A stretch of DNA of 31,350 nt from VBCK01 sp035939615 (GTDB lineage: Bacteria; Pseudomonadota; Gammaproteobacteria; Burkholderiales; Burkholderiaceae_F), in assembly GCA_035939615.1 (NCBI GenBank), contig DASZFP010000116.1, forward strand, positions 1-31,350, read 5' to 3'. The notes below the pieces were generated by a model that was given only the letters and a program-made list of their open reading frames with translations, searched no databases and had not been told where the DNA came from. Position 1 is the first letter of the stretch. Each line of letters opens with the position of its first letter. The translations under genes and the position numbers were made by a program. Positions 29,917-31,350 of the stretch are shown here, in pieces.

Positions 29917-30753
29917 CTAGAGCTTCAGAACCAGCTCCTGCCGCTTCGGTGCCGATGCGGTCGCGGTGCGCTTGAACTGCTGCCGGATCCGGGCGTGCTC
30001 GGTGAAAATGGCTCCCAGCGACTCCGGACCGATCGCCGCGCAGTCCAGATAGCCCTCGCACAGCCGATAGACGAATTCGGCGCCTTGCTCGGAGAAAACC
30101 GAGCTCAGCCGACCGTCGGCATCGAGCGCACCATAGACGACTTGCAGCGCGCTCGCATCGCTGTCGGCGTCGCTGCCGGGTCCCGTCCGCCTCGCCTGGA
30201 TGCAATCGAGGATGGCGCATTGCCGGGCCGGATTGTCGAGGAGCTTGGGCCAGTCGCAGCCCCGCGCCGGCGCCGCTTGCAGGAAGGTCGGTGCGACCTG
30301 CTCGAGCAGCGGCCGCGAAAAGACGGCGGCGGCCTGATCCACGAAGCTGGTAAAGCGCACCGCGAAGGCCGCGTTGCGCAGCGCCAGGGGATGGCTGCGC
30401 TGCCCGTCGGGCGACAGCGAAGGCTGCGCCAGCTGAAGGTCCAGTGCGGCCATCAGGTCGAACATCCGGTTGATGTCGTCGCACGCCGCCACCAGGTCGT
30501 CGTCGGGGAGCCACACGTAGTCGTACGAGCGCAGCGCCGCACCCAGATCGCGCAGCACGCCGCTCAGGGCGGGCCACTTCGCTCCCGGCGCCTTCACCAG
30601 CAGGGCCCCCGCAACGGACTGCGGGTAGCGCTGGGGCTTGTCGCCGTGGTAGGCCACCACCAGGTCCCAGTTGCGGCTGCCGCCGGTGGCCAGCCATTGC
30701 GGATGCAGCGACGCATCGCCGGCGTGAACGATGACCAGATGGCGTTTGCTCAT
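29917..30753 (-). CDS. DUF707-like protein, probable GT-A-fold glycosyltransferase
   Basis: A 278-aa protein of unproven function. YDYVWLPDDDLVAACDDINRMFDLMAALDLQLAQPSLSPDGQRSHP resembles DUF707, which carries an acidic D-x-D-type motif after a YDY strand and a conserved QP(A/S)L. This suggests a metal-dependent nucleotide-sugar enzyme, which is an inference. ATG 30753 (MSKRHLVIVHAG) is chosen over upstream in-frame starts because the frame above it is Arg/Pro-rich and overlaps the preceding gene. AGGATC precedes it. Part of a three-gene minus-strand cluster with two glycosyltransferase-like genes. Confidence 0.65.
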   Translation of the reverse strand: MSKRHLVIVHAGDASLHPQWLATGGSRNWDLVVAYHGDKPQRYPQSVAGALLVKAPGAKWPALSGVLRDLGAALRSYDYVWLPDDDLVAACDDINRMFDLMAALDLQLAQPSLSPDGQRSHPLALRNAAFAVRFTSFVDQAAAVFSRPLLEQVAPTFLQAAPARGCDWPKLLDNPARQCAILDCIQARRTGPGSDADSDASALQVVYGALDADGRLSSVFSEQGAEFVYRLCEGYLDCAAIGPESLGAIFTEHARIRQQFKRTATASAPKRQELVLKL

Positions 30754-30812
30754 GGGGATCCTGTGACGGCGGGGGTTGAGCGGGCAGCGCGCATCCGGCA
30801 CGGGCGGCGCCG

Positions 30813-31350
30813 TCAACGGCTCCTTGCGATGTCGCTCAGCAGATTGCGCACCAGGTACTCCCAGGTGTGCCGGGCATCGATCCCGACCGGGCCCTGGTGC
30901 GACAGCACCTTCTCGGCGGCAAACCGGATCGACTCGTCGCTGAAGTGATACGGAAAGCATCCGATCGCATCATCGGTGCGAACGTTGAAGTTGTTGGCGA
31001 TCGGAATCCCCATTGCGAGCGCGCTGACCGCGCGTTCGTTGGTGCCGTGGCCGAAGTTGGGGTCGAAATTGACCAGTCCCGCGTAGTGCTGGCAGATGTG
31101 GCTGAACGCGTGGTTGTGGTCGGGATCCGGCTTGCAGAAGCGGAACGACTCGGTGCCGCCCACGTGCTGCTCCCAGTTCTGGCCGTAGAAATCGACCGGC
31201 AGCCCGCGCAGCGCGCGCGCCACCTTGACGCGGCGGTAGCGTTTCAGGCACGAGTCGATCGCGCACAGGGCGGGCATCGCCTCGGGCCGCACCAGCGACT
31301 GGACCGGCTCGTCGAACGCGTACGCCACCGCGCTCAGCCCGTGCACGATG
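30813..31350 (-). CDS. Glycosyltransferase-like protein, C-terminal part (cut by right window edge)
   Basis: The frame is open to the last base, so only the C-terminal 178 or so residues are present. GLPVDFYGQNWEQHVGG, then HAFSHICQHYAGLVNFDPNFGHGTNERAVSALAMGIPIANNFN is the second half of a GT-B fold: a strand with YGxxW, then the NERxxxALAMGxP pattern, where an Arg/Glu pair usually holds the donor. A GTG at 31346 is in frame but unlikely to be the real start. It lies 59 bp upstream of the DUF707 gene. Confidence 0.65.
   Translation of the reverse strand, partial: IVHGLSAVAYAFDEPVQSLVRPEAMPALCAIDSCLKRYRRVKVARALRGLPVDFYGQNWEQHVGGTESFRFCKPDPDHNHAFSHICQHYAGLVNFDPNFGHGTNERAVSALAMGIPIANNFNVRTDDAIGCFPYHFSDESIRFAAEKVLSHQGPVGIDARHTWEYLVRNLLSDIARSR

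Overview
The window is a strongly GC-rich piece of a bacterial chromosome (roughly two thirds G+C by eye). It is dominated by a large flagellar gene cluster. The master regulator pair flhDC, the order fliEFGHIJK / fliLMNOPQR, a late flaG-fliDST block, a split FlhB-like gene and the style of the proteins all point to a betaproteobacterium, most likely Burkholderiales. I cannot place it more precisely from sequence alone. I see no tRNA, rRNA, insertion sequence, prophage or CRISPR array.

Layout. Positions 1-3731 hold cell-envelope sugar genes. A UDP-glucose 6-dehydrogenase running off the left edge is divergent from a three-gene operon: polyprenyl-phosphate-type GT2 glycosyltransferase, flippase-like membrane protein, and an SDR-like protein without its catalytic Tyr/Lys. 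A TPP-dependent acetolactate-synthase-like enzyme (3780-5474, minus) sits immediately downstream of fliR. Positions 5544-16933 (minus) are the contiguous export, switch and basal-body operon: fliF-G-H-I-J-K, then fliL-M-N-O-P-Q-R. The divergent fliE is at 17166-17504. Positions 17527-21932 (minus) carry flhD-flhC, a strong terminator, a FliA-type promoter, motA-motB, cheY and cheZ. Positions 22533-28925 (plus) carry flagellin, flaG, fliD, fliS, fliT, a second FliK-like protein, a free-standing FlhB C-terminal-domain protein and a TPR-glycosyltransferase that may modify flagellin. Three further glycosyltransferase-like genes (28939-31350, minus) face them; the last runs off the right edge.

How it works together. 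FlhDC would switch on the basal-body and export genes. FliA (sigma-28, not in this window) would then switch on late genes. Promoters of the form TAAA-N16-(G/A)CCGATAA precede flagellin (two copies), and a close variant precedes motAB; weaker matches precede flaG-fliD and fliST. FliD, FliS and FliT cap and chaperone the filament, MotAB drive rotation, and CheY/CheZ control switching. cheA/cheW, flhA/flhB, fliA and the flg genes must lie elsewhere.

The most interesting observation is between flhD and fliC. The distal, best-matching FliA-type promoter (22152-22179) points at flagellin, but a strong intrinsic terminator with eight Ts follows after only about 85 nt (22231-22270). This predicts a short FliA-dependent non-coding RNA, after which a second FliA promoter (22366-22393) starts the flagellin transcript. 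Other points of interest are a TGTAGGA/TCCTACA operator-like dyad upstream of flhDC, a palindrome-rich insertion between fliN and fliO, nested palindromes between fliK and fliL, and a 39-bp in-frame tandem repeat in fliK.
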